Shown: one piece after another, positions 48,483 to 61,594 of the stretch
Layout of the letters: each line of letters starts with the position of its first letter
Position numbering within the stretch: position 1 is the first letter of the stretch
Translations under genes and position numbers: made by a program
Notes under the pieces: generated by a model
What the model was told of the DNA's origin: nothing
Databases searched by the model: none
Seen by the model: only the letters and a program-made list of their open reading frames with translations
From: Pyrus communis
Taxonomy: Eukaryota > Streptophyta > Magnoliopsida > Rosales > Rosaceae
Assembly (NCBI RefSeq): GCF_963583255.1
Contig: NC_084808.1
Location: 13,787,201 to 13,851,200 of the forward strand
DNA: 64,000 bases
Reading direction: 5' to 3'

Positions 48483-49834
48483 TAGTCCTATAATGTTGCA
48501 TATAAGCTGTGACTCTAAATGGTAATCTACTCTCCAAAATTAACTGCATGCACTATCTTTTCAGAAAAATTAAGCTCTTAAACTCATAAAAAACTGTCAA
48601 TCGTTTGTCGCTTGTATTAACTTAACTACATATATTTAATATGTACCAGCATCTCGACAGTCAGATGATGATTACATTAAATATATATATATATATATAT
48701 ATTTATATAAATTTAGTCTAACTATCAAATGATAGTTACATTAAATACATGTAAGTAGTCAATTCGTCGATAATATGTCCCTTAGACACACAAAGACGTA
48801 TGGTTTAGGACGTGTGGTATTATGGCACATTATTGAAGTCCTGTAACACAAAGTTCACTTCAAGACTTCAAGTAGTAAAATAGAATGAAATAAAAAAACA
48901 AAGCTCATAATTTACTTTGTATTTTTACAGATAAAAAAGAGAAAATAAAAAAAAGAAGCAAAGCTGCTCCGCCGCTTCAGACAACGGTCACTAAAGGTGC
49001 GTAGTGGGTTTGGACCCACACGCTCTAGAAACCAGGACTAACATAAAGAGTAGAAAGTTGGGCAATCAAATGGCCTAACCAACCTTGTGTCATGACGTCC
49101 CTTGTCTTTTCCAAACATCTTCAATCTTTTTTTCCATCAAAATTCAAAGGCCACCCTTCTCGCTCTTCAATCTTTCTTCCATTTTTCATGACACTTTCAT
49201 CTCAATACTCAACTCACCACATTCACACACATACAAAACATTTCTTAATTACCTATTTTGCATATATGTACAGAGGAAGATTCAAATTCGGATGCATAAA
49301 GAGGAGTACGTTGCTCGAACTAACTTGGCTAAATTTAAATATGCTATAGTTAAAACTCTTAAAAGCATCGGTTTAAAGAAAAATGTCCTTCAACTAGAGT
49401 GTTATTACACTAATTTAATTTATTAAGCATCGAACAATATCAATTTTTAGAAGGTCTAAACTAATTAAGTATTATAGGTTATGATAACCTTCTTGTTTTA
49501 CCTCGTCGACCAAAGATTCTCTCATGTCACTAATTCATTATGTGATATTCATTTATTGTAGTAGTACACTTTTAAATACGTAGCAAGCAGTTAATGAACA
49601 ATAACACTACTAAAACTAATTCTTGGTTGCATGAGATTAGAGAATCTCTCATCATTGACACGTTTTTGAGGGTTGGGAGGATTGTTTATCAATATTTCGA
49701 ATTGGGTTTTCTTTTTCCTAGTTAAATATTGTTGCTTGAAAAGTGTAGGAGATGAGGTTGCAAATGATGTAGCTGTATAGGGTTCATCCCTGCTGTTAAC
49801 TAATTTTGAATGCATGCTTCGTATCAATTGTCAA
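48483..49834. other. Intergenic stretch without recognised genes
   Basis: AT-rich DNA with an (AT)n run at about 48680-48701. Frames of up to 113 residues at 49085-49426 and 78 residues at 49591-49827 show no known motif and are not called. Confidence 0.55.
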
Positions 49835-50882
49835 AAAGTGAGCAGACAAAAAGGCACAACAAAATTAAAAAATATATATATACCAAATGTGTCCTGAAAT
49901 GCCAAAATTATATTATATGTTGAATTCTTTGCTGATTCATTCGTTCAAGGGTGTTTTTCTATAATGTTTGGAGAAGGCATCTTGACATCACATAAAAGGA
50001 CATTGACAAAGGGTTTACGGCATTAGCAAATTAATATGATACAGCTGTCTGCTTCTAGTGACCCATTTTGAATTTCGATAAACCGAAAAATCTTGGGTCT
50101 AATTGGTTGTACATTCTTTGTCTACTTCTCTCATCATATGATATATCAGATGACAGAGATAGAAAGCGCTTATACAACCATTTACATGATAGAATCTCTT
50201 TATATGCAAACTTTGAGAGTCGCATATCTAAATTGACTAAAGCAGTATACTTCCTTTCCCCGTAATCTAGGTTACAAAGTTGCAGTGTGCATGGTTGGCA
50301 ACCTACTTAATTCTTAGTTTTCTTTCCTAGAAGTGATAAGTGAGCTTGACACTTCATTTGCATAATACTTATTAATCTTCATTCTTGTTCAAACTATATA
50401 AGTGAGCTCGAATAAAAAATAGTCAATTTGCTAAAGCAGTGTGTTACCCCTCCTACTCCTAGTTTAGATTTAACTTTAGAATATCGCTCGAATAAAAAGA
50501 GAAAAATATTCAAATTACTTATGTGAATAGTACTTATTAGTCCCTTTTTTTTTTCTTCTCTATATAGGAGTTGTAAGTCAGCTTGACACTCCATTCTTGA
50601 TGAGTTGACACTCAAAACCTCACACTGCACTCCAAATATATGGTAAAGTTCAGTTTCGTGCTCTCTACAAGTTAACTGCTTATGTTTTCACAGTTTTGTG
50701 CTCTCTACAAGTTAGCTGTTTATGTTTTCACAGTTTGTGCTCTCCACAAGTTAACTGTTTATGTTTTCACATTATCCTTTGCGAACCGTTGTTTACCATG
50801 AAGGAATTGCTCCTATTTATTGCTTGGTTTTCTTCTCATTTCCACTTTTCAGTCCATTCTTGGGTACATAATTTGATTTCCT
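49835..50882 (+). repeat. SERINC upstream segment, source-like copy of the 18.9-21.2 kb duplication
   Basis: Aligns in order with 18890-21170 without the hAT; the empty hAT site is CGTTCAAG at 49942-49949. It ends about 475 bp before the SERINC start codon, so it probably holds the promoter and 5' leader of that gene. Confidence 0.85.
50655..50775. repeat. ~40-bp triplication upstream of SERINC
   Basis: TGCTCTCTACAAGTTA followed by TTATGTTTTCACAG occurs at 50659, 50699 and 50738 (periods 40 and 39). The paralogous copy near 21010 has a single unit, so the expansion is private to this copy. Confidence 0.85.
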
Positions 50883-51357
50883 GATAAGGATATCACCTGA
50901 AAAGGTATCATTCAATGTTTCAGTCATTGTTTGCGGATATTATTATCAATATGGGAGTTTTGTTTTCAGTTTGCTGGATATTTTGAATTATTTTGCGCTC
51001 ATCTGTTATAAATGTTTAATTGGGAGTGGTTTAAGTTTTTCGGCTTCAGTTTCATCTGATTGTCGTGTGCATGAAATGGACTAAATTAGACGTGATACAA
51101 TATATATCCGATGATTTTAGTTTGATCTGTTGATCTTTGATTTACTGCAAATACAATTTGATGGATGAACTTTTCCCAAACCAAAACCAGTCTGCATTTA
51201 TCTAAAACCTGCATTTTCGTTCTATTGTTGCACATTGATCGGTTTCTTATCGTTTTATTTTCAGCTACATTACCCTCTGTAAGCTGCATCTCTAGTCCAA
51301 GAACAATGTGAAAGGCAATTGAATATGAAGTGACATTTTTGTGCCCTTAACTGCAGA

Positions 51358-54300
51358 ATGAATGTATCTGCTGAAGGAGTTGAAGCTGTGGCAGAGGTTG
51401 TTCCTTGGGAAGAAGTATCTGAGTCATTGGAGCAAAAGAGGATTGATTATTTAGCAGCAAAGAAAAAATCACTGCGAGCCCGTTATATATATGGCGTAAT
51501 CTTCTTATTTACAAATCTTTGTGCTTGGTTTATTCGTGACTATGGGCAAAGGGTTCTGCCTCAGCTCCATTGTATGTAACAGTTCTCCCTTCTCAAAATA
51601 TTTGGTTTTACTTCTAACTTAATTTTGGTCCCCACCATTATAAAACGTTAAGCAGATCAAAAGCTCATAGTCCTACGTTAATTTCGATTACTCGCCTTAT
51701 GAATTCTGAGCTATATTCATTGCGATCTTTATCTGATACAATATCCCAAAAACATGTTCTTTCTCACATAACCAACATTTAAAAACTGAAATTTCTTATC
51801 CTGCCATACATTAATGGAGGTGGTTTACACATAATTGGGGAATAGAAAAGGTATATGTGGTGATGTTTTCTGTGTGTTTGCTTCTTAAATTTCTATTGCA
51901 GATTTTAAATCTTGTGGAATTCGCGGAAGTGATTGTTTCCATACGCTGGGAGTTCTTCGCGTGAGTTTAGGAAGCTGTGTATCTTTCTTCTAGGCCTATG
52001 AGTGCTTTTCTGTTACAGAAGAACCTTATTACATATGTTGATTGTTGAGTCATAAGATTCTGATGGCAGGATTGATATCTGTTATCATATAATGGATAAG
52101 GAAATAGCTTATACCAATAAATTGTTACTGTATATTTCATCTTTGTTTTCGGCCACGAATTTTCCTATCTATAATTCTCTGCCCTTAAAGATCAAGCATC
52201 CTTAACATCGAATTCAGATTTTTTTCTTTCTAATGTTCCTCACTGCATCTAAAACAAGAAAACTAAGTGAAGCTCGCAATGTATGGCATTCTGGATGGTG
52301 GGGATTCAAGTTTTGCATATTGTTTGTGTCAATGGTGGTTCCACTCTTCATCCCTCCACAGTTCATTCAATTATACGGTACATTTATTTGAGGCTCAATC
52401 AGAAACACTTCATGGCATATATATTTTTTCGCCTTTCTTGATCTTCGGTATTTTATGCAATAGCTGAGAAACAACATGACTTACTTGACCCATCTGGTTT
52501 TAGAATATAGGAGAAGAATCTGTTTCAATGGTTATTTTTTGCAATCACGCCAGATTTATGCAAGTAGATACTATGCTTAAGAAAGAAAATAACATAATCT
52601 GTGCCGAATAACAGAATATACTTTATATGGGTTCTGTCACCAACAAATCTAACACTTTCCTTCAAATGAAACACCTATGACCTATCTCATCCTCCATTCT
52701 TGATACATCTTAAAAAATAATTTCTAAAAATTAACAAACTTTTCCTATTTTCTTACAGGTGAATTTGCTCGTGTCGGTGCAGGGTAACATTTCTGATTTT
52801 GATTCTACACATGCTTGAACTGCTTGCTGTTAAGCCATATTTAAAACTTTTCAAATCTATATTGGAGATGGAGAGTGGTTTTAGAAATCTGTAGTGCCGT
52901 GTAACTAAATGTGTAGAAAACCAAAAATCTAAAACTAATGAACAAATCTTATGCAGTGTTACAATAGAAATAGTTCCTGTTAGATCTTAGAAAGACATTG
53001 TTTCAACCCCTTGTTAAGATAAAGGTGCAGCATGGATTGCAGAAAATTTTATGGCTAACATATGGTTTGTACTCTTCATGACAGGATATTTCTCGTTCTT
53101 CAACTTATAAGTGTGATCCAGTTTATTACATGGTGGAATAAGTACTGGATGCCTGATGAGCAAAAGAAGCACAGGTATGGCTTCTTATTAACAAGGACTC
53201 GATGATGCTTCCATTCCGTGTGATATACAAATTCATTGTTGGTACTGTACTTCTCAGATGAACTTGGTCACAGTGTATTTCTAGCTCCTTTAGTCCAAGC
53301 TCACGTCCCTGCACAATTTTCTGTTACATACCCTTCAATATCCATGACATCTTTTAGTGCAGCACAAAGTATCCACATATTGATGTATGTTAGTTAAATT
53401 GGCAATATTTTACTTTATCTTTTTATTTCTTCTGTTGGTCATAAGTTCACTTGATAGATCTTCTCTTATACTCTACAGCTGCTCCCTTGGGTTAGTCATG
53501 TCTACACTGTTTTACATTGCTTCAATGGGTGGAATCGCATTCATGTACTCATCATACGGGATGAAATTATCGTGCGCTCTCAACATCTTTTTCATCACAT
53601 GGACTGTGATTCTACTTGTCGTGATGATGGTGATATCACTACATTCGAAGGTATACATTTCTCTTCGCAACACTTCTATCTGATGTATATCTTCATTTTA
53701 GTATTTGTCTTTTGTTCAAAGATCGCATCCTTACTCGAGTTAAGAAGAGATTCTCTGTGTTTGCTTAAAAACAGGTTAACAAAGGTCTTTTATCTTCCGG
53801 AATTATGGCTTCATATCTTGTTTTCCTATGTTGGTCGGCCATCAGAAGGTTAGGACTTCAATCCATGTTTCAAGTATTCAGATTCAGCTAAACTTTCTAT
53901 GAGATGTTTTCTCACCGTTCTTAACTCCTCGTGCTTATTGTGTATCGGTTATATTCTCCGGTAGTAAATTTATGCCATGAATTATTTAACTTTCGTCTAA
54001 ATCAAGATATTTCATGTTTCATTCAACTTAAAAAATTAGTTATTGTGCTGATCTTAATACATGGATTTTCAGTGAACCTGCAAATGAGGAATGCAACAAT
54101 CAAAAACAAGGGAATGGTCACGATTGGACTACTGTACTAGTAAGAGTTGATTAGTTCTTTTTTTTTTCTTTTTGTTTTTTGGTTGCCTCTTTCAACTGGT
54201 TCCGAGTTCTCACTTTGTAGATCATTAAATCGGGCTTGGATATTCTAGTATTCCACCGATGAGTTTAACAATCACACACACCAAATTTACTCAGTATCAA

Positions 54301-55130
54301 TTTCAACAGCAGTAATATGGTTGTGTTACGCTGTCCTTCGAGCAGGGCTTCCTGATCGCGATATGTTCTATTGTCATGGCGACTTTTTCAACTGGCATAG
54401 ATTCGCAGTCATTTCAGGTGAATATTTTGTCTTTGTGTGTTGCAAGCATAAATTATACTAACCTTATTGGTTGCTCAGACAATGGCAGAGAAAGTATTAA
54501 AGAGAGCAAAGTTTGAACTATTCAACATTGTTTCTTACTGCTAAAACTTAAAAGTTACCAAGATGTTCAATCCTGTTATTTAGCAGAAAACTAAAACCTA
54601 CTTCTCGTGCTATCCAGTTTTACAAAGATCAAGTTCGAGAGGACGACGACATCCCTTACAAGTACGGATTTTTCCACCTAACATTTTCCTTGGGGTGCAT
54701 GTATTTTGCGATGTTGTTCATCAGTTGGAACCTCAGTAACTCTGCTAAGAAGTAAGGAATCATCTATCATTCACAGATGACTTTATTTGGGAGATCTCCA
54801 TTTCGTATGATATCGATATGTTTAACTAACACTCTGGAAAAAACATTCAGGTGGAGCATCGATGTCGGATGGACTAGTACATGGGTAAAAATCGTCAACG
54901 AATGGTTTGCAGCTTCAGTATTCTGTAAGTAACTCCGTATGTATGATTTCTTAGTTGGATTGCTTCTGTACACGTAAATCGGTTTATTTTTGTGCATACC
55001 ATCATCTTTCTGGGTTTTTAAATTAAATTTTAATGCAGTATGGACGTTGATTTCGCCGGCGGTGAGGCAATCGAAAGTCATGGATCGTGAAGAGGCTGTG
55101 CAGGAGATTGATAACTCAGACGTGCCATGA
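51358..55130 (+). CDS. SERINC / TMS1-family multipass membrane protein
   Basis: Twelve exons join in frame to 416 aa: 51358-51571, 51902-51978, 52218-52377, 52759-52783, 53085-53174, 53479-53650, 53775-53848, 54073-54139, 54346-54417, 54618-54751, 54851-54924, 55039-55130. All introns are GT-AG. An acceptor (CTGCAG) two bases before the ATG shows an intron in the 5' leader. Serine incorporators are eukaryotic membrane proteins with about 10-11 membrane segments, linked to serine-lipid synthesis and lipid scrambling; the plant role is little known. Family motifs seen are ARNVWHSGWWGFK, FITWWNKYW, LNIFFITWTVILL, STGIDSQSFQ, PYKYGFFHL and WSIDVGWTSTWVKI. The C-terminal tail after the last segment is short and acidic. 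Exon 2 continues past an internal GTGAGT to the donor at 51979, because RVSLGSC is expected by the family. Confidence 0.94.
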
Positions 55131-55916
55131 TTTTGATTATGTAATCTTCATTTGTTACATGGCCATTATTCTTTCTGTATCTGTTATACTTCAAACAAGT
55201 CACCAAAGACAAAGGGACGAATAAGCCATTAATATTCCTCTTTTTTTTTTTTTTTTTTTTTTTGAAGCAAATTTTGAAGTCAATCCTACTTCAGTATTGC
55301 TATAACGGCAGTCAATTCCAATAAAAAGAGAATTGTATTTCTTGAAACTACTGTTGTATAACCCAGGTCCTTAGTATTTGAGTTGATTTTCATACTCTTT
55401 TTAACTTAGGACACCCCCCTATTTATCTATAACCATTTGATTGAATAAACTAAGGAAGGCCTGAGGCTGAGCCTAAAAAACGTCAAACAACTAAAAGATA
55501 ATAGCCTATCTAGAGCCCGACCTTGATGTCATACTCGATAATTTTTTTATCACATTAGTAGCTAACATTTCAATCACGGAGTGTTTCGTTGTGTTACTCA
55601 TATTATCACTACAATCAATATAAACATCATCAATAATATTGTTACAAAAATCGATCCTTTGGTGCCTTAAAAGGATAAGTTTTTTTTTGTACGAACAACA
55701 TGCACAAAGAAATTTATGGTGCCTTAAAAGGGTATTGTCAAATGCCTATAAAATTAAAACAACATAACCAAGTCATTTATTTTATTTTATATAAAAGTCA
55801 AATTTTCTCATTATTCTATGATAATTTGTTTGGTTGTACCCAATGCACTGGACACATCGCCCACTCCCTATCCTATCAACCACTAATTGCATAATTTGCA
55901 TATGATTTTTAGCTTA
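55131..55916. other. SERINC 3' region and intergenic DNA
   Basis: Contains a T-run at about 55242-55263 and AATAAA-like words near 55320 and 55443. Nothing coding was recognised. Confidence 0.55.
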
Positions 55917-56099
55917 AAGCAACTTCAGCGTTGCAAAGGCCCCTTAGGGTAAGTCACTATTGAATAGCCTCCAATGACTAGTAATTGTCTTTAATGAACA
56001 GTAACTGCTTTTTACATCTCCATCCTTATAATGAATAGCCATGACAATATGCAATAAAATATTCGTATTTTTAATTTTATAAAATATTGCAAAATAATT

Positions 56100-56400
56100 T
56101 AATTTGTAATTTCAGATAAGATTTGTAATCGTTCTCGTTGCGTCACGTGTCATTATCCGAGAAGATAATTTTTTATGATAGATTTCAATAAGATATTTAT
56201 CCAATACCGTCGTGCCACGTGTTGTTATTTTTTCAGAATCATTGAGGATAGATTTTCGATAAGATTTTTAACCAATCACGTTGCGCCACATGTCACAATC
56301 TGTTTACAATCTTTGAGGATAGATTTCGATTAGATTTTTAATGAATGATGACATGCCACGTGGCATTATCTACAATCTAATCCTTTCTTTTTCCTCCATA
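56100..56400. repeat. Four ~71-bp subterminal repeats with G-box-like cores in the Harbinger
   Basis: CACGTG or CACATG occurs at 56144, 56216, 56287 and 56357 (periods 72, 71, 70). Each sits in a unit with ATAGATTTCGATAAGATTTTTA-like sequence and ACCAAT/ATGAAT. The same unit type occurs reversed at 26130-26370. Confidence 0.82.
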
Positions 56401-56481
56401 TAACCCACCATCCATCCTAAGAAATCACAAACCAAAATCAAAATCTCTATCATTCTTCATAGTTTCTGTTTCTTTTTTACA

Positions 56482-57849
56482 ATGTCTTCTTCAAGGATGT
56501 TGTGGGAAATCAATGAGGAAGAGAAAGAATTGTTTAAGCAAGGGGAAGAAATGTTCAATCTCCAGGTGGGTGAAAATGTGATGGAAGAGGAAGAGGATGA
56601 GGAACGTAGAAGGAGAGATGATGAAGCAAGAAGCCAAAGAGCCTCACAATCCCGTCAAGTCATCCAAGCTGTGGCTCAGATCTCCAGGCCCAACCGTTCG
56701 GCAAATCTTGATAAAACCAGGCAACGACGAGGTACGAATCTCTTGGACGATTATTTTGTCTGTAACAGTGCATTCCCTGATACGTACTTTATACGTCGTT
56801 TTAGAATGGAACGACATTTGTTCAACAAAATCATGATTGCTGTTTGCAACCATGATTCTTACTTTGTGCAAAAGAATGATGCTTTTGGTGTTATGGGTCT
56901 CATTCCAGAGCAAAAAATTACTACTGCCTTACGGAAGCTTCCATATGGAGCATTTGTAGACCAAATGGATAAGACAACGAGGATAGGGAAAGCAACCATT
57001 CTTGAGTCCCTGATGAGGTTTTTCTCCGCAATCGAATCTATCTACATCATAAAGTACCTTCGGAGACCTACTGAGATGGACTTGCAAAGGCTTCTGAATA
57101 AGGCCAAGATGTAGGTTTTCCTGGGATGATTGGAAGCATCGCCTGTATGCACTAGACCTGGAAAAACTGTCTAAGTGCATGGCAATGAGCTTATGGGGAC
57201 AGAAAAGGAGCAAAAAGTATCATTTTGGAGGTGGTGGCATCATTTGATACATGGATTTGGCACCTTTTTTTTTGGTGTTTCGGGGGCTCAATATGACCTC
57301 AATGTCCTTACCCAATACATAGTGTTCAACGATGTTTTGCAAGGAAAAACACCAAGAGTCACATACTGTGTCATCGGACGTAAGTACCACAGGCCATACT
57401 AGCTAGCAGACGACATTTACCCAAGGTGGTCATCGTTTGTCAAACCAACGCCACGTCCGGGAAGTGCAAAGGAAAAACACTTTGCAAGCTATCAAGAGGG
57501 GTGTAGGAAGGATGTGGAGCGTTATTTTGGTATTCTCCAAGCTCGTTAGGCGATTGTCAGGGGTGCTACCAGAATGTTTGATTTAGAGTCGCTTCGATCC
57601 ATCATGATGGCATGCATTATTCTTCACAACATGATTGAGGAAGATGAGTACGATTATGATGCCGTTGATGAATATGAGCCATACACGATGAACAATTCCA
57701 GAACACAATATATTGTGCTCATGACGCCACCGAAGAACCCGTGCAACACGAGCCATTACAAAGGGATGGACGTTACAATAAAAGGCTCATTCAACGATAT
57801 ATTGCACTTTAGGACCCATATATGCACAATGCCTGGCAAATTGACTTGA
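56482..57849 (+). pseudogene. PIF/Harbinger transposase (HARBI1-like nuclease), broken
   Basis: The first 210 codons are intact (56482-57114). They start with an acidic region and reach RRPTEMDLQRLLNKA, the conserved lead-in to the DDE nuclease. After a frameshift near 57110 the frame reads GFPGMIGSIACMH, where the family has ..SIDCMHW. So the first catalytic Asp is Ala and the next Trp is a TAG stop. A TGA follows a few codons on, and a T-run near 57270 shifts the frame again. Later pieces include AQYDLNVLTQYIVFNDVLQGK (second Asp region) and EGCRKDVERYFGILQAR (Glu region, then TAG), then RSIMMACIILHNMIEEDEYDY. The family catalyses cut-and-paste transposition; this copy cannot. Confidence 0.9.
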
Positions 57850-58319
57850 TAAAGCACCAGTGGGAATTAAAACAAGCTGAAGAAACTTAAGTTCATTTAA
57901 TGTGTTTGTTTTTATTTGGTGTGTTTATTTAATTTTATTTGGTGTGTTTTTTAAGTTCATTAGTGAGTTTTTTTTTTTTTTTTTAATTTTTAAATTTTAA
58001 ATTTTTTATTTGGTGTGTTTTTAATTTTATTTGGTATGTTTATGTAATTTTATTTGGTGTGTTTATGTACTTTGAATAAAGATTCTCTTAGTTTAAATAA
58101 ATTACCAAATTAAATAAATACACTTTTAGCTTAAATAAATTACCAAATTAAATAAATATACTCTTAGTTTAAATAAAGTACTAAATTCAATAAATTGGAA
58201 CCAACATAAAGTACTCTATTCAATAAATAACAAATTACAACCCAAAGTGATTGGAAAATTATGGGCTCTGATTAAAAACAAATTCCCTAGTCCCTCGTGA
58301 ATGGAAAATCATCACCTAA

Positions 58320-59359
58320 TCAATTTGTGGGGCTAGTATCATCTCCTTTTGTGATGCTAGGACCATCTCCTCTTGCTCTCGCTTCCCTTGCACGCCTCAT
58401 TCGCACCACGTCTGCTTTCTCCAAATTCCAAAAATATTTAGAATTCGGTGACTTCCCCTCTACGGGCTCCTTCATAATGTCATGATCTTGTTGAGCCATT
58501 CTTTCTTCTTTAAGCTCTTCCCTTTCTTGCCTAAGTAGCTCTCTTTCTTTCTCATTAGCTTGAAATAATCTCTTAGCAACTGTAGCTTTTGCCTCCTCTC
58601 TAACCTTACAGCCTCAAATTTAAACCATTTCCCGCGCCAAAGTCAATTCACCTTGGCAAGCAAGTTCTTCCATATATTTTCCATAATCATTCTTGGAAGC
58701 ACTCCTTTTTCTTTTTGAAGCCTTCTTACCTGGAGGCCTAATTGGATATCGGGTCGACCTCGACGCTTGTTCAAGGGGTGTTTCTGGCATTTCTTCTGTT
58801 TCAGTTTCATGAAGCGAGTCATGAACGGGCGTAGAGTGTAGAGGGGTGTTGCTCATGACAACTTCTGGACCGACAAGCACAACTCTGAATTTAGGACAAT
58901 CTTTGACAATATTCCAACATTCCCACCGGGTGAATGATTTGTTTTTGTTTTTGGTTTTGGCATTATACCAAGTTTGTGCTTGAAGTGTCTACACAATGCG
59001 GGAGAAGAAATAATTATAATCAAAGTAGCTAATCTAAATTTTGGTATAGTATAAACAAATAAATAATATATTGTTACCTGATCCACTAAATTTTCCCCAT
59101 TTCGAAGATTAGAACTAGTTTGTGCCAAGGCGTCTCTCCAAAGACTAAACGATTGATTGAGTATTCTCCAATGACTGGACATCAATTCTTTGGTTCTTTT
59201 CCTACCAATTTTCTCAAGATAATTGGTATGAATATGACTCCACATCTCTCGCAACTACATCTCATTACCCGTAATCGGATCATGAGTAACTTCACCTCAG
59301 CTAGAACACAACATAACATCTTCAATAAGCGTCCAATTCGTACCTGCATCATTAGTCAT
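58320..59359 (-). pseudogene. Harbinger Myb/SANT-like partner ORF, broken
   Basis: Two exons are apparent: 59088-59359 and 58320-58988, with a GT-AG intron. The product starts MTNDAGTNWTLIEDVMLCSS, the SANT/trihelix start of the PIF/Harbinger ORF1 family, and continues TKELMSSHWRILNQSF. The second exon has TWYNAKTKNKNKSFTRWECW, RPPGKKASKRKRS (a basic nuclear-signal-like stretch) and a coiled-coil tail (NEKERELLRQERE). In-frame stops interrupt it: TGA where a Trp fits after LCSS, TAG where a Gln fits before LREMWSH, and TAA plus TGA after LAREMV. The protein normally helps the transposase bind the ends and enter the nucleus. Which residues the stops replaced is my inference from the family. 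Confidence 0.82.
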
Positions 59360-61516
59360 TTTGTTGGAAGCCAATTGGATTGAAACTTTGAGAGAAAGAT
59401 TGGAATATGGTTGAAAGTATTTGAGAAAATCTGAAATTGTGGTTGAAACTTTGAGAAAATATGAAATTTCGATTGAAACTTTGAGAGAAAGATTGGAATG
59501 TGGTTGAAAATATTTGAGAAAATATGAAATTGTGATGTAAGGTAGAAGATAATGAGAAGGTATTTATAGAAAAGTAAAATCAATTTTTTTTAATTTTTAA
59601 AATTTTTTTTCAGATTTTTTATTATTAATTTTTAATATTTTTTTTATTACCTTAATTAATTTCTGTCGTTGGATTAAAAAAAATTTAAAATCCAACCCTC
59701 CAGAATGTGCCACATGGCACAATGGTAACTTTTCAAATTTTTTTAATGTTAATTTTTTTTTAATTTATAAAGGTGAATAATGTAGACCATTGATCTCAAA
59801 TCCAACGGCTGATATTTAGGAAGGATTTACCGTAGGAATTCCAATCGTCCATAACAAGTAACCATTGAAATCCAACAGACGAGAAAAAGCCACATGGCCA
59901 CCAACGGTAACATTCTGCCATCTGCAGTGCGGGCCCTAGGCTTCTGAAATGTTGTTGGGGCGCGCCCCTAAGTGTGAGTGTTATGCACGCGCCTGACGCA
60001 AAAATAATAAAACAGTGGCTGACGCCACCCTGACATCAGCATTGCATCACTTGGCCTTTAGGCTCTCAGGCCACCGATTCGAGCTGGGCCTCTCACTCGG
60101 GCCCCTCTGCCTACCCAATCACCCTCTGGGCTGGAGCTTGTAGCCCTAACTATTGGGTTGGTGAAGTCACTGGTCCATCGGGTTAATTGTCCTGGTGGAG
60201 TTGCTCTTAAATAATTGTTGTCAAGAAGTCCTAAAACAAAATGATGCACGTTTAAACTAGGGGTGGGCAAACGGGCCCTGGGCCCATGGGTAGAGGTGGG
60301 TAATAGCGATTCAGAACGAGTACGGGGTAGGTCCATATTGTTTTATATACAAAACGGGGCGGGGCGGGTCGAGTCCAAGTAAACAAGGAGGCGAGGTGAA
60401 CCCAGTATTCTGAAAACACAGGCTCTCGGGCCAAACCGTATCCAATAAACAGACCCAGCCCAGTGCCGTGCCACTCTAATCTCACACACACTCTCAAATC
60501 TTACACTCAAATCTGACCATGTCACTTTCTTGAAGACTCTCCCAGACTCTCCTCAGTCCTCCCTCTTGATTATTCTCTCCCATTCTTAGTCTCTTAGTCT
60601 CCCTCTGTCGAACTCTTATCCCTCTCGATTCTCAGTCTCTCAATCTCTCTCTGTTGAACTTGAGGGGTCGAACAACTTGAAACGACGAATCAGTCATCTC
60701 CTCCGTCTGACTCAGATTTGCATGGAAGCTGAGCTTTGCTGACGGTTGCACGGCAAAGATGATCAAGAAGGACGAAGACAAGACTACCTCCCTTGACGAC
60801 ATCATGGAGAAGGAGATCGGTGTCTTCCATTGGTGCTATATCTCTGGTTTGTTTCTTGATTTCAAGGTGTTTATGGGGGATTCTAAGTAATTAAAAAAAG
60901 GGATCCAAAGAAGGAATTTCTTATTGTTTTCTAATGCATGCAATCACTGCTTGGAGCTAAAGCTGTGGTAAATTATTCAATTTTGGATTTTGATCAATTG
61001 GGTTATATTGTAATGCAATCTTAGGAAATTAGTCATTTGGGATTTTGGGTTGTCTAAAATTCATATATATTTTTTTAAATTAAAGTTTGTTGCTTTGAAG
61101 GTTTTTCTTAAGGAGATCAATTGGGTGTGTAAACTATGATTGAATTTTGAGATTTTTGGTGAATGGTTGTACTAAGAAATTTGATAGGGAAGGAATTGAA
61201 AATGTACCCGTGACGCCCCGAGGAACTGGCCCGTTTCAAACGGGTCAGATTAGGTGTTATACCCACCCCTGCTTATAAGGATAATTCTGTAATTCTCCCT
61301 AAAAATTTATAGAATTATGACTTTAGTCCTCATTTTTGTCATACAATCAAGATCTGAAAATTTAAATTAGTACTCTATCCCTAGGCTGCCACGTGGCAGC
61401 ACCTTAACCCACTTCCTTTTTTTCTCTTTTGTCCCCCTCCCTGCTGTGTCCCACCTTTCTCCTTTCTTCTTTCTTCTTTTTCCTTTCTCTTGTTTTGTTT
61501 TGTTTGCACCTTTTCC

Positions 61517-61594
61517 TCTCTCTCTCTCTCTTTCGAAAACTCTCCCATTTCTCTCCCTCTTCTTCCCCGTGAAAGACACACACACACACACACA
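61517..61594. repeat. (TC)n and (AC)n microsatellites inside hAT-3
   Basis: A (TC)n run at 61517-61531 and an (AC)n run at 61576-61594 within pyrimidine-rich DNA. The frames translated from this block are low-complexity and not genes. Confidence 0.85.

Larger units (their letters stand above)
55917..60206. mobile_element. Dead autonomous-type PIF/Harbinger transposon
   Basis: Flanked by TTA on both sides (55914-55916 and 60207-60209). The ends are AAGCAACTTCAGCG and the complement of GAGCAACTCCACCA, an imperfect inverted repeat of the PIF/Harbinger superfamily, which targets TTA/TAA. It contains both expected genes in convergent orientation: a transposase on the plus strand and a Myb/SANT-like DNA-binding partner on the minus strand. 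Both are broken. Four ~71-bp subterminal repeats lie between the left end and the transposase. Confidence 0.88.

Noticed and set aside
48950..49080. Possible tRNA gene in the GC-richer stretch near 48970
   Set aside because: No box A/B pair at proper spacing and no cloverleaf could be drawn.
51961..51966. GTGAGT as the donor ending SERINC exon 2
   Set aside because: It would drop RVSLGSC-type residues conserved in the family; the next donor at 51979 keeps them and the frame.
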